DNA of 12,759 bases from Patescibacteria group bacterium UBA3458 (GTDB lineage Bacteria; Patescibacteriota; Minisyncoccia; Phycocordibacterales; UBA2100), in assembly GCA_002378745.1 (NCBI GenBank), contig DFRR01000006.1, positions 8,647 to 21,405 of the forward strand, read 5' to 3'. The number at the start of each line of letters is the position of its first letter. The stretch's first letter is position 1. Positions 1 through 6,917 of the stretch are shown piece after piece. The position numbers and the translations under genes are program-made. The notes below the pieces were generated by a model that saw only the letters and a list, made by a program, of their open reading frames with translations, was not told where the DNA came from and searched no databases.

Positions 1-26
1 CCATTTCTCAGATTTGATACATTCGA

Positions 27-32
27 TATAAT
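27..32 (+). promoter_or_regulatory. -10-like TATAAT box close to the first gene
   Basis: A perfect TATAAT ends 6 bases before the ATG at 39. Transcription starting about 7 bases after a -10 box would begin at or next to the start codon, so the mRNA would be leaderless. No Shine-Dalgarno sequence is present and no convincing -35 is visible. The same geometry recurs at seven other genes in the window, which strengthens the call. Confidence 0.5.
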
Positions 33-38
33 TTTGCG

Positions 39-335
39 ATGAAAAACATAATTATTGCGGTAGTCGTTATTATTTTAGTAGGAGGTGGGTATTACTGGTA
101 CACACAGCAGGAAGCTGCAATGCCAACTGAAACACAGACTGAGGAAGTCATGGATTCTTCAGCACAGCAGAAGATTAATATTGACGTGGTGTGTGAAGCA
201 GCGCTTACATACATGACGTTCCCAGACGGGGAAAGTGCAGACGCATTCGTCGCGGAGTGTAAAGCAGGGGAGCATCCAGAAGTCATTGAGCGCTACAAGG
301 CAGAGATGAACATTGGGGACGACGCAGCGATATAG
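39..335 (+). CDS. Small membrane-anchored conserved hypothetical protein (98 aa)
   Basis: I do not recognise a named family. Residues 3-20 form one hydrophobic helix rich in Ile and Val, ending in GGGYYWY, which is an N-terminal anchor or uncleaved signal. A Thr/Glu/Gln-rich linker follows (about 25-45), then a compact soluble domain (48-98) with two cysteines in VVCEAAL and VAECKAG and an acidic C-terminus. The topology suggests a short domain displayed outside the membrane, and the two cysteines could form a disulfide. From memory, similar single-helix proteins with a 'C-AL-YM-F' to 'AEC--G-HPEVI' core occur in CPR genomes, but I could not verify this. The start is fixed by the TATAAT just upstream and by the hydrophobic N-terminus. 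The gene ends at TAG and is followed within 15 bases by a strong terminator, so it closes a transcription unit. No function is assigned. Confidence 0.8.
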   Translation: MKNIIIAVVVIILVGGGYYWYTQQEAAMPTETQTEEVMDSSAQQKINIDVVCEAALTYMTFPDGESADAFVAECKAGEHPEVIERYKAEMNIGDDAAI

Positions 336-349
336 CTTATTGCGTTGTT

Positions 350-386
350 AAAGAAAAAACACTGCATTGCGCAGTGTTTTTTCTTT
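350..386 (+). terminator. Strong intrinsic terminator, probably bidirectional
   Basis: A perfect 16-bp inverted repeat: left arm 350-365 (AAAGAAAAAACACTGC), 5-base loop 366-370, right arm 371-386 (GCAGTGTTTTTTCTTT). The GC-rich inner stem followed by a T-rich right arm is typical of rho-independent termination. The A-rich left arm makes it work on the - strand as well. It ends the transcript of the gene at 39-335. It also shows that the open frame reading from 345 into the next gene is not the real start of that gene. Confidence 0.9.
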
Positions 387-455
387 ATGGTAACAGAGAG
401 AGTTACCCCCACAACTTTGTTTCAAACAATAGAATCACTTGATACGCTCCACTGT

Positions 456-1073
456 ATGACAAATCGACACGTTTCTATAGTTACTGGAGTAAGCTATCTT
501 ATCATTTTCTTTGCGGCCATATATGCAAATTTTTTTGCATTGGAAGCAATTGTAGGAAATCCGCTGATAACCGTTGAGCAGCATGGTATGTATATTCGTT
601 TTGGAGCGATTGCGTTTCTTATCGCGGCAGTTTTTGATGTCGTTGTCGCATGGGGATTGTTTGAACTGTATAAAGAGCATGTTCTTTCGCGACTTAGTGC
701 GTACTTTCGAATTATGCACGCGACCATTATGGGTGCAGCGGTGTTTGCGCTACTGATGACACTTTCACTGAGAACCGAAGCAGATATCTTAAATCAGGTG
801 ACAATCTTCAATACACTGTGGCTCATCGGTCTTTTCTTCTTCGGCGCACATCTCATGGTGCTCAGCACCATTCTTAAAAATATCCGAATCATTCCAGTTC
901 TGCTCCTTATCGCCGGCGCACTCTATATGGCAGATACCATTGCTCACTTTGTGTTGCCAAACTACGACGCATACGCTTCCATCTTTCTCTTGATTGTTGC
1001 GACTCCAGCCATCTTGGGCGAAATGTCATTCGCTTTGTGGTTGTTGTTTAAGGGAGGCAAAAAAGCAGCGTAA
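456..1073 (+). CDS. DUF4386-like multi-pass membrane protein (205 aa)
   Basis: A polytopic inner-membrane protein with about six hydrophobic segments (near residues 8-30, 48-72, 84-106, 118-140, 146-165 and 174-198). Its arrangement matches my knowledge of DUF4386: an N-terminal 'TG-SYL' helix, an 'IRFGAIAFLIAAVFDVVVAW' helix, a 'GAHLMVLSTIL...IIPVLLLIAGALYMAD' pair, and a closing 'GE-SFALWLLFKG' helix. The family has no established function. Start choice: TTG at 345 lies inside the terminator and ATG at 387 immediately follows it. ATG at 456 gives the usual short N-terminus and has a TGATAC-like element ending about 9 bases upstream, so I prefer 456, with 387 possible. It stands alone between a terminator and the UPF0145-like gene. 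Confidence 0.8.
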   Translation: MTNRHVSIVTGVSYLIIFFAAIYANFFALEAIVGNPLITVEQHGMYIRFGAIAFLIAAVFDVVVAWGLFELYKEHVLSRLSAYFRIMHATIMGAAVFALLMTLSLRTEADILNQVTIFNTLWLIGLFFFGAHLMVLSTILKNIRIIPVLLLIAGALYMADTIAHFVLPNYDAYASIFLLIVATPAILGEMSFALWLLFKGGKKAA

Positions 1074-1110
1074 TGAGTTGTCAGAGGTAACTTTTACTAG
1101 AACAGTTTAC

Positions 1111-1119
1111 TGATATTAT
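1111..1119 (+). promoter_or_regulatory. Extended -10 box before the UPF0145-like gene
   Basis: TGATATTAT has the TGN extension plus a TATTAT hexamer, which ends 8 bases before the ATG at 1128. No Shine-Dalgarno sequence lies between them and the -35 region is weak. The spacing predicts a leaderless or nearly leaderless transcript. Confidence 0.5.
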
Positions 1120-1127
1120 AGGGACAT

Positions 1128-1451
1128 ATGAACAACATACATATTGCAACAACAGAGACTATTGCCGGCCGTGAAATAGCTCAAACACTCGGAATGGTTA
1201 AAGGAAGTACGGTGCAGACGCGGCACGTGGGTAGTCACCTTGTAGCTGCGCTCATCTCACTTATTGGCGGCGAAGTAAAAGGCTATGTGAAAGCCGTTAG
1301 TGCCGCACGGGAAGAGGCAACGAATCGCATGCTTGAAGAAGCGCGAACTCTTGGTGCTGACGCTATTGTTTCTGCACGATACTCAACATCGCAGATTATG
1401 GCTGGTGCGGCAGAGATTCTTGCATATGGAACTGCCGTAAAGCTTAAGTGA
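1128..1451 (+). CDS. UPF0145/YbjQ-like protein (107 aa)
   Basis: A small soluble protein that matches the YbjQ/UPF0145 family (putative heavy-metal-binding domain) over its whole length. The pattern is TTETIAGREI near residues 8-17, LGMVKGSTV at 21-29, IGGEVKGY at 46-53, R-EA--RM-EEA at 61-72, LGADAIVSARY at 75-85, and a terminal AEILAYGTAV at 95-104. These are the conserved blocks of the family and the length is normal. Family members are thought to form cage-like oligomers, and the metal-binding role is a prediction. Its own -10-like box sits just upstream, so it appears to be a single-gene unit. It ends at a TGA that must act as stop, because readthrough would continue into intergenic sequence. 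No partner gene clarifies its job. Confidence 0.88.
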   Translation: MNNIHIATTETIAGREIAQTLGMVKGSTVQTRHVGSHLVAALISLIGGEVKGYVKAVSAAREEATNRMLEEARTLGADAIVSARYSTSQIMAGAAEILAYGTAVKLK

Positions 1452-1491
1452 TTCTTTCATTGAGTAAGAATTTATATATTTAATTGTAACT

Positions 1492-1857
1492 ATGGCTGGA
1501 ACATATGTAGATGGTTTTGTTTTTTCTGTCCCAAAGACAAAAAAGACACAATACAAGAAGTTAGCAAAAGAGGCCGCGGCGATTTGGAAACAATGTGGCG
1601 CACTCGACTATAAAGAATGTCGTATTACCGACGCCACGCCGGAATACATAACATTTACATTTCCTAAGATGGCAAAAGCAAAGCCAGATGAAGATGTGTG
1701 GTTTTCGTACATTGTGTATGAATCAAAGGCACACCGAAAATCAGTGAATGCAAAGGCGATGAAATACTTTGAGGATAAGTACGGAGATAACATGCCAATG
1801 CCTTTTGATATGAAGCGTTTTGCCTACGGTGGTTTTGTCGTCGAAGTAGCGATGTAG
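1492..1857 (+). CDS. DUF1428 (YbaA-like) family protein (121 aa)
   Basis: A soluble protein of the DUF1428 family, recognised by YVDGFVFSVPK near residues 5-15, a helix with AAAIWKQCGALDYKEC (28-43), FSYIVYESKAHR (71-82), VNAKAM (85-90), and the C-terminal MPFDMKRFAYGGF block (103-115). The length is normal. The fold is a ferredoxin-like alpha/beta-barrel related to antibiotic biosynthesis monooxygenases and NIPSNAP-like proteins, and no reaction is established. The start ATG has no Shine-Dalgarno sequence. An AT-rich tract (TATATT at 1475-1480, TAATTG at 1481-1486) lies directly upstream and may hold the promoter. The stop TAG overlaps a possible GTG start of the glutamate kinase frame, so the two genes are probably co-transcribed. 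Confidence 0.9.
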   Translation: MAGTYVDGFVFSVPKTKKTQYKKLAKEAAAIWKQCGALDYKECRITDATPEYITFTFPKMAKAKPDEDVWFSYIVYESKAHRKSVNAKAMKYFEDKYGDNMPMPFDMKRFAYGGFVVEVAM

Positions 1858-1871
1858 TGTCGTCGCATAGT

Positions 1872-2639
1872 ATGCAGCAGACGAAAGACTACACACGCGT
1901 AGTGATAAAAGTTGGCACACGAGTGCTCACTACTGACGACGGCTTGCTCGATATTGACATAGTATCGCAGCTCGTTGATGCGCTTGTGATACTTCGTACT
2001 CAGCGCATGCAGGTGATACTTGTTAGTTCAGGTGCAATGGGTGCCGGAAGAAGTGTAGTAACCCTTCGGGGTAATGAGTCTGAAGTGGTCCACAAGCAGA
2101 TACTCGCCGCCGTGGGCCAGGTAAAACTGATGAGCACCTACTCGCGTTTATTTGAGGCGCATGGGTATCACTGTGCGCAAGTATTGGTAACGAAAGAAGA
2201 TTTTCGCGACGAAGTACACTACATAAACATGAAAAACTGTTTTGAGGGATTGTTGTTGGACAATGTGATTCCTGTAGTAAATGAAAACGATGTCGTAGCA
2301 ACCACCGAGCTAATGTTTACTGACAATGATGAACTTGCCGGTCTTGTAACTGAACAGTTGCAGGCAGATGCATTGGTATTGCTCACCAACAGTGATGGAA
2401 TACTGGATGCTGATGGAAACACGATACGTATCGTAGACAAAGAAACTGCTACCGAGGTGGCGCAGTATGTGCGCCCTGAGATTTCAAACGGCGGGCGGGG
2501 CGGGATGCGTTCCAAATTTACCACTGCCTGTGCATTGGCCGAAAAAGGGATTGCCGTATATATTGCCAACGGGAAAGATGAACAGACACTCAAGCGTTTT
2601 GCTAATGGAGAATCAGTTGGAACGCACTTTTGTGCATAG
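1872..2639 (+). CDS. proB: Glutamate 5-kinase, amino-acid-kinase domain only (about 255 aa)
   Basis: Catalyses ATP-dependent phosphorylation of L-glutamate to glutamyl 5-phosphate, the first step of proline synthesis, in the cytoplasm. Visible motifs, numbered from ATG 1872: VVIKVGTRVL (10-19) with the phosphate-binding Lys, VSSGAMGAG (51-59), VNENDVV (136-142), the ProB-type FTDNDELAGLV (149-159), LLTNSDGI (170-177) and GGRGGMRSK (207-215) near the nucleotide site. The protein ends after the kinase domain, so the C-terminal PUA domain of longer homologues (about 365 aa in E. coli) is absent, as in several bacterial ProBs. A GTG at 1857 overlaps the preceding TAG and would add five residues. 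ATG 1872 is the simpler start. No proA or proC is in the window, so pathway completeness is unknown. A related amino-acid kinase with another substrate is possible but less likely given NEND and FTDND. Confidence 0.9.
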   Translation: MQQTKDYTRVVIKVGTRVLTTDDGLLDIDIVSQLVDALVILRTQRMQVILVSSGAMGAGRSVVTLRGNESEVVHKQILAAVGQVKLMSTYSRLFEAHGYHCAQVLVTKEDFRDEVHYINMKNCFEGLLLDNVIPVVNENDVVATTELMFTDNDELAGLVTEQLQADALVLLTNSDGILDADGNTIRIVDKETATEVAQYVRPEISNGGRGGMRSKFTTACALAEKGIAVYIANGKDEQTLKRFANGESVGTHFCA

Positions 2640-2660
2640 TGCGAGATTTAATGAATAGGC

Positions 2661-2685
2661 TATACTAGTAGCGTATTCATATAAT
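2661..2685 (+). promoter_or_regulatory. Tandem -10-like boxes before the SIMPL operon
   Basis: TATACT (2661-2666) and TATAAT (2680-2685) lie 13 bases apart. The second ends 8 bases before the ATG at 2694, the same geometry as at other genes here. The first would give a leader of about 20 bases. Neither has a clear -35. This is the probable promoter region of the run 2694-4749. Confidence 0.5.
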
Positions 2686-2693
2686 TTCTCATC

Positions 2694-3434
2694 ATGAACG
2701 TAGGCAAATTGTTTGATTATTCAGTGCCAATGGTGGCTGCAGCTACTATTCTTGTTGTTGGTGCAGTCATTGTCTCTGTTATTGGTGCGTACACCGCATA
2801 TGATATTAAGCTCTCGCGTGACAGTGTAGAAGTAACCGGATCGGCGAAGCAGGCCGTTGTTGCTGACACTGCACGCTGGACTCTTAGTCTTGATACGCGC
2901 ACCGGTGTGGGCGATCAACAGCTTGGCTACCGTCGCTTAGAAGATGCAACCAACAAAATCATTTCGTATCTTGCGGCGCAAGGTTTTGACAGTTACGAAA
3001 CTCCAGCAATCACCAGCTATACGAATTATACGTACCCACAATACGGTGAACCGACACTTATTGGCTTTACCGTGAGTCGGCAAATCATTGTTCGAAGTAG
3101 TGATGTAGAACGCATCAGCGAACTCGCAAATACTATTGAACCGTTTACCGGCAGTAACTACAACGTAACCACGCAGTCACTTGAGCTTACGTATAGTAAA
3201 CTCGATGAGGTTCGTGTGACACTCTTGAGTGAAGCGATAAAAGATGCACAGGCACGCGCAGAAGCCATTGCCAGTGATTCCGGACGCTCTGTGGGTACGT
3301 TGCGCAACGCATCAAGCGGTGTCGTACAAGTATTGCCAGAGGGCGGCATTGAGATTAGCGATTACGGTTCGTACGACACACAAAGCAAAAACAAGGAAGT
3401 AATGGTGACCGTTCGTGCGACATTTAGTCTGTAG
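2694..3434 (+). CDS. Membrane-anchored SIMPL-domain (DUF541) protein (246 aa)
   Basis: A SIMPL/DUF541 protein: an N-terminal transmembrane segment (about residues 11-34), then a SIMPL domain (about 43-246) facing outward. Family signs are the opening VEVTGSAKQAVVADTARWTLSL (45-66), the central YTYPQYGEPTLIGFTVSRQIIVR region (about 113-135), the helix AIKDAQARAEAIASDSGRSVG (about 182-202), and a closing beta strand with VMVTVRATFSL. The length is normal for the family. Family roles are poorly defined: E. coli YggE is linked to oxidative stress, and the mammalian SIMPL protein for which the domain is named is unrelated in context. It heads a run of four genes, with only 8 bases to the next ORF. 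Two -10-like boxes precede it and no Shine-Dalgarno sequence is visible. Confidence 0.88.
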   Translation: MNVGKLFDYSVPMVAAATILVVGAVIVSVIGAYTAYDIKLSRDSVEVTGSAKQAVVADTARWTLSLDTRTGVGDQQLGYRRLEDATNKIISYLAAQGFDSYETPAITSYTNYTYPQYGEPTLIGFTVSRQIIVRSSDVERISELANTIEPFTGSNYNVTTQSLELTYSKLDEVRVTLLSEAIKDAQARAEAIASDSGRSVGTLRNASSGVVQVLPEGGIEISDYGSYDTQSKNKEVMVTVRATFSL

Positions 3435-3442
3435 AGAAACAC

Positions 3443-3937
3443 ATGCCGTTTCTGTTTATTGTTCTCCTTTATATTTTCTTTGTATGGGGCGTATTACGTC
3501 TCATCGTTCCACATCTTGGCTTTAATAAGAGTCCCGTGCCGACGACGTTGCCACCTGAGCTAACTGAAAAAATTGCCGCATATAATACGGTGGCGGTTGA
3601 TGATGTGGACTTTGTGCGATTGGCATACACGTATGTGACTGAGAAGTATACTGGGAGTCGGATTAAGACAATTACACAATTCTGGAAAGCGTTTCAGAAT
3701 CCACTGATTGCGCCGCTTGGCTTTCTACCATGCACCGGACAAAATTACATTTTGCGTGCGATGCTCGTGACGAGTGGTCGTTTTGTCGACGCAGACATCA
3801 TCGTTAAAACGACACCATTGAACTTCTTTGTGCATCAATATCTCAAAATAACCGCTGACGGAAAAGAACTTCTAGTAGATCCATGGGCCCACTTCCTTGG
3901 CATTCCTTTTGGTAAGCGAATGGCATTCTTCGGGTAG
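3443..3937 (+). CDS. Anchored transglutaminase-like (papain-fold) protein (164 aa)
   Basis: An N-terminal hydrophobic helix (residues 3-23) anchors a small soluble domain. I see the order expected of a transglutaminase-like cysteine fold: a Cys at the start of a helix (FLPCTGQNYILRAML, C97), a His in a beta strand (NFFVHQYLKI, H131), and an Asp after the next strand (LLVDPWAHF, D146). The spacing and the 'vDPW' motif match the Cys-His-Asp triad of that fold. Family knowledge: such domains act as proteases, amidases or cross-linking enzymes, sometimes on peptidoglycan or surface proteins. The substrate here is inference only. The gene lies 8 bases after the SIMPL gene and 9 bases before the metallopeptidase, so it is almost certainly co-transcribed. 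The assignment was made by eye; a novel domain with a chance triad is the alternative. Confidence 0.6.
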   Translation: MPFLFIVLLYIFFVWGVLRLIVPHLGFNKSPVPTTLPPELTEKIAAYNTVAVDDVDFVRLAYTYVTEKYTGSRIKTITQFWKAFQNPLIAPLGFLPCTGQNYILRAMLVTSGRFVDADIIVKTTPLNFFVHQYLKITADGKELLVDPWAHFLGIPFGKRMAFFG

Positions 3938-3946
3938 TTTTAGCGG

Positions 3947-4504
3947 ATGGAACAGCAGATTTATATTGGGGGCAAACACATCTCATATCGCGTAGCGAGA
4001 AGCTCTCGTGCACGCACAATGCGTTTGACTGTGCATTGTGATGGAACAGTCGCCCTTACGCTTCCTAAAAATGCGACCAACACTGCGGCGAAGCGCTTCC
4101 TCAATGAAAAGGCTTCGTGGCTACTGGAGAAAGTGTCGTTTTATGAACGATTCACTGATACTCGCCTTACGCGCCTTGGTATACGAGATTACCAAAGGCA
4201 CAAAGAAGCAGCCCGCACGCTCGTTCATCAACGTGTAACGTATTTTGCTGAAAAATATGGGTATCGATACAATCGGATAACTATTCGGGATCAGAAACGG
4301 GCGTGGGGGAGCTGCTCAAGTAAAGGAAACTTAAATTTTAACTATAAGGTACTATTTTTGCCTGAAGCATTACAAGACTACGTAATTGTTCATGAGCTAT
4401 GTCATTTGGCAGAAATGAATCACTCAAAGCGCTTTTGGGATTGTGTGGTACGTGAAGTCCCTAACTACAAAGAGCTTCGAAAACAATTGCATTTGATACT
4501 ATAG
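3947..4504 (+). CDS. YgjP-type (DUF45, M48-like) zinc metallopeptidase (185 aa)
   Basis: A predicted cytoplasmic zinc metallopeptidase of the YgjP/DUF45 family. The N-terminal half shows the family's strand pattern (IYIGGKHISYRVARSSRARTMRL at 5-27), followed by LTLPKNAT. The catalytic part has WGSCSSKGNLNFN (120-132), the zinc motif HELCH (149-153, with ligands H149 and H153 and catalytic E150), and a downstream NHSKRFW whose H159 is the likely third ligand. The length fits minimal family members, and there is no signal peptide. Substrates of the family are not established. The ATG lies 9 bases after the previous stop. The final TAG shares its G with a GTG of the GIY-YIG frame, so translation of the two may be coupled. 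Confidence 0.9.
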   Translation: MEQQIYIGGKHISYRVARSSRARTMRLTVHCDGTVALTLPKNATNTAAKRFLNEKASWLLEKVSFYERFTDTRLTRLGIRDYQRHKEAARTLVHQRVTYFAEKYGYRYNRITIRDQKRAWGSCSSKGNLNFNYKVLFLPEALQDYVIVHELCHLAEMNHSKRFWDCVVREVPNYKELRKQLHLIL

Positions 4505-4509
4505 TGTAC

Positions 4510-4749
4510 ATGTACTACGTGTATATTCTTCAGTGTAACAATGGAACTTTGTATACCGGCATTACGACAGATGTTGAACGCAGATTTAACGAACATCAGC
4601 GCGGTATTGGAAGCAATTACACTCGATCAAATGGAGCGCATCGCATTGTGTACGTAGAAAAACAAAAAAATAGAAGTGCTGCAAGCAAACGAGAAGCTGC
4701 GATAAAGAAGCTTTCGCGGAAGTCGAAGTTAGCGCTATTCCAAAAGTAA
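4510..4749 (+). CDS. Small GIY-YIG nuclease domain protein (79 aa, UPF0213/YhbQ-like)
   Basis: A minimal GIY-YIG domain. YYVYILQC (2-9) and GTLYTGIT (12-19) form the two signature strands. Arg24/Arg25 with EH (28-29) and the late Glu in REAAIKKLSR (E62) correspond to the usual catalytic and metal-binding positions, and RIVYVE (45-50) is the central strand. The size and the AAIKKLSR-K-ALF ending fit the stand-alone UPF0213/YhbQ group, which is linked to DNA repair and genome maintenance in a few bacteria. It is not a homing endonuclease in an intron context. ATG 4510 gives the family-typical MYYVYIL start. An in-frame GTG at 4504 overlaps the previous TAG and would add two residues. The start codon sits inside the palindrome GTACATGTAC (4506-4515). 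Last gene of the run that begins at 2694. Confidence 0.88.
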   Translation: MYYVYILQCNNGTLYTGITTDVERRFNEHQRGIGSNYTRSNGAHRIVYVEKQKNRSAASKREAAIKKLSRKSKLALFQK

Positions 4750-4792
4750 AAGGATTGATACTCGAGTCGCCATACTGTACTGTTAGCCGCTT

Positions 4793-6274
4793 ATGGCACG
4801 AAACGAAGGGATTATAACGTTTGATGAGGTGTACTATGAGCACCAGGAGAAAAAACCGATTTTGCTCGGTGCCAGTTTTTCCGTACGCCGTGGCGCAAAA
4901 CTCACGCTCATGGGGCAGAATGGTGCCGGCAAAAGTACTATTTTCGGCCTTATTGCAGGAACGTACACTCCGGACGAAGGTAATGTGAATATCGCTGCGC
5001 GTACTACCATTGCACTTTCGCGACAGGTTATTCCACGAGCTGAACTTGAGCTTACCGTACGTGATTTCTTCAGTAAATGTTTCAAGGAAAAGATGTACGC
5101 TATTGACCCGAAGATTGACGAGGTGCTTGAAGTAGTGCAACTTCAGCCAGAAAAGGAATCACAGAAAACTGCATTAAAAGAGCGCAAAGTAGGAAGTTTT
5201 TCTGGTGGGCAACAGGCACGTCTCCTGCTTGCCTCAGCACTCATTCAAAAGCCGGACGTACTGTTACTTGATGAGCCGACCAACAATCTTGATGCAGCCG
5301 GGATTGCACACCTCACTACGTTTCTTCAAGAATATAATAAGACAGTGTTGGTTATCTCACACGATGCCGACTTTCTTAATGCCTTTACTCATGGCGTGTT
5401 GTATCTAAACGTACAAACACGCACTGTTGAACAGTATGACGGCACCTATGATGACGTACTCAAAGAAATTGAAGCACGAGTAGAGAAGGAGCGACGAAAG
5501 AATGCACAACTTGAAAAGGAGATTTTGGCGAACAAAGAGAAAGCGAACTTCTTTGCTAACAAAGGAGGAAATATGCGCATGGTCGCAAAGCGCATGCGCG
5601 AGAAGGTTGAGGACTATGAAGAAAATAAAGTTGACGTGCGTAAAGAGGATAAAACGATTCGTCCATTTTCAATCCCAATGCAAAAGGATACTCCTTCCAT
5701 AGTGTTGAAGCTCACCTCTTACAATATAGTGAAGAATCACGAGACAAAAACAGTAGCTTGCGACGTGATATTGCGTCGGGGGGAGCATTTACAAATTGTT
5801 GGACCAAACGGTATCGGAAAAACAACTCTGCTAGAGTCACTTGCATCTGGTCATGCAGACGGTGAGGAAGTGTCGCCAGGAGTGACTATTGGGTACTATC
5901 GTCAAGACTTTTCAAACCTTGATTTTGAGCAAACAGTCGCCGAGTGCTTGCTTAACACCATGGAGAAGAAAATAGAGCAAGACATGCGCGCACTTGCAGC
6001 CGGGTTCTTGCTAACATCAGATGTTATATACAGCAAAATTGGTCACTTGTCGGAGGGGCAGAAAGGTCTTGTAGCATTTGCGCGACTCGTGCTTCTCAAA
6101 CCAGGGCTCCTTATTCTCGATGAGCCGACAAACCACATTAACTTTCGGCACATTCCTGTTATTGCAAAAGCACTTCATGACTATGAGGGTGCGATGATTC
6201 TTGTTTCTCACGTGCCTGAGTTCACTTCGAAAATCAGAGTCGATGAGGTGCTCGATTTGGAGCGAAAGAAATAA
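4793..6274 (+). CDS. ABC-F family ATPase (493 aa)
   Basis: A soluble protein with two ATP-binding cassettes and no membrane helices, the ABC-F architecture. Cassette 1: Walker A GQNGAGKST (41-49), signature SGGQQ (137-141), Walker B LLLDEP with TNNLD (157-167), switch His190. A charged linker (about 222-290) with Lys/Arg/Glu-rich coiled-coil character and KGGNMRMVAKRMREK follows. Cassette 2: Walker A GPNGIGKTT (337-345), signature LSEGQ (419-423), Walker B LLILDEP with TNHIN (439-450), switch His473. Family knowledge: ABC-F proteins bind the ribosomal E-site region and act as translation factors or antibiotic-protection factors; which role applies here is unknown. Cassette 2 departs from consensus (LSEGQ for LSGGQ, NHIN for NHLD). 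The gene seems monocistronic. The upstream TACTGT/CATACT elements are weak promoter candidates. Confidence 0.93.
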   Translation: MARNEGIITFDEVYYEHQEKKPILLGASFSVRRGAKLTLMGQNGAGKSTIFGLIAGTYTPDEGNVNIAARTTIALSRQVIPRAELELTVRDFFSKCFKEKMYAIDPKIDEVLEVVQLQPEKESQKTALKERKVGSFSGGQQARLLLASALIQKPDVLLLDEPTNNLDAAGIAHLTTFLQEYNKTVLVISHDADFLNAFTHGVLYLNVQTRTVEQYDGTYDDVLKEIEARVEKERRKNAQLEKEILANKEKANFFANKGGNMRMVAKRMREKVEDYEENKVDVRKEDKTIRPFSIPMQKDTPSIVLKLTSYNIVKNHETKTVACDVILRRGEHLQIVGPNGIGKTTLLESLASGHADGEEVSPGVTIGYYRQDFSNLDFEQTVAECLLNTMEKKIEQDMRALAAGFLLTSDVIYSKIGHLSEGQKGLVAFARLVLLKPGLLILDEPTNHINFRHIPVIAKALHDYEGAMILVSHVPEFTSKIRVDEVLDLERKK

Positions 6275-6304
6275 ACAATAATTGCCGTAAGTAAGTTCGA
6301 CTAG

Positions 6305-6313
6305 TGATATACT
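6305..6313 (+). promoter_or_regulatory. Extended -10 box TGATATACT
   Basis: The TGN extension plus TATACT, ending 9 bases before the ATG at 6323, without a Shine-Dalgarno sequence. The identical nonamer occurs at 7869-7877 before the DedA-like gene. Confidence 0.55.
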
Positions 6314-6322
6314 TGGCACATA

Positions 6323-6865
6323 ATGGAATTCTTACTTTTCACTGTGGCGGCAACATTGCTTTTCTGGATTTCCTATGGTGCGCTCTTTGTGCTCATTCCT
6401 GCGTTCTTTAATAATGGAGCACTGGCGCGACCTGAGTTGCGTTCACTCTATTCACTGTTGCTTCTCGCCTCACTAAACATCCTTCTCAGTGCCCTTCAAT
6501 TGCTCATACCTGAACCATTTTGGGCAAATCGGTTCCAGCACACCATGGGTGGTGTTGTTGCCTTTGTCATGGTGTATCTTGTTATTCGAGATACACACAC
6601 GACGCTTACGCGATTACAATTCTTCGTTTTCGGCTTTTTGATTGTTACAGCTCTCGGTGTAGCCAACGAAATACTCGAGTTCTTCCTGCAACAAACAACC
6701 GGGCTCATCTTTACCGATGACATTTTTGATACGTGGTTAGATTTGTTCAGCAACACCAATGGAGCTATTATTGCCGGAGGATTGCTCACGTTGCTCATTC
6801 CACGAGGTGCATCACAAAAGCTTCCCGATAATGATCCCGCATCAAAGTATTACTACATACCCTAG
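6323..6865 (+). CDS. VanZ/DUF2238-like multi-pass membrane protein (180 aa)
   Basis: About five transmembrane segments (residues 3-29, 41-63, 74-89, 95-122, 145-160) and a short polar C-terminus ending in KYYYIP. Between the helices lie conserved-looking polar motifs: RFQHTMGG (70-77), NEILEF (115-120) and DTWLDLFSNTNGA (136-148). This His / Glu-x-x-Glu / Asp-Thr-x-x-Asp pattern is what I associate with the DUF2238 (YjdF) and VanZ-like superfamily, whose biochemical function is mostly unknown (VanZ itself gives teicoplanin resistance). The buried charged residues suggest a catalytic or ligand site rather than a purely structural protein. An extended -10 box lies 9 bases before the ATG. The CapA-like gene begins 52 bases downstream. 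The superfamily assignment is by motif resemblance only. Confidence 0.7.
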   Translation: MEFLLFTVAATLLFWISYGALFVLIPAFFNNGALARPELRSLYSLLLLASLNILLSALQLLIPEPFWANRFQHTMGGVVAFVMVYLVIRDTHTTLTRLQFFVFGFLIVTALGVANEILEFFLQQTTGLIFTDDIFDTWLDLFSNTNGAIIAGGLLTLLIPRGASQKLPDNDPASKYYYIP

Positions 6866-6917
6866 CGCATGACGCCGCGAACTAAAAAATAAGCACTACA
6901 CACGGGACCATCTTCCT

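Noticed and set aside
4510..4749. GIY-YIG gene as part of a homing intron or mobile element
   Set aside because: It is a stand-alone minimal domain of UPF0213 size inside an intact operon, with no interrupted gene, repeats or intron structure around it.
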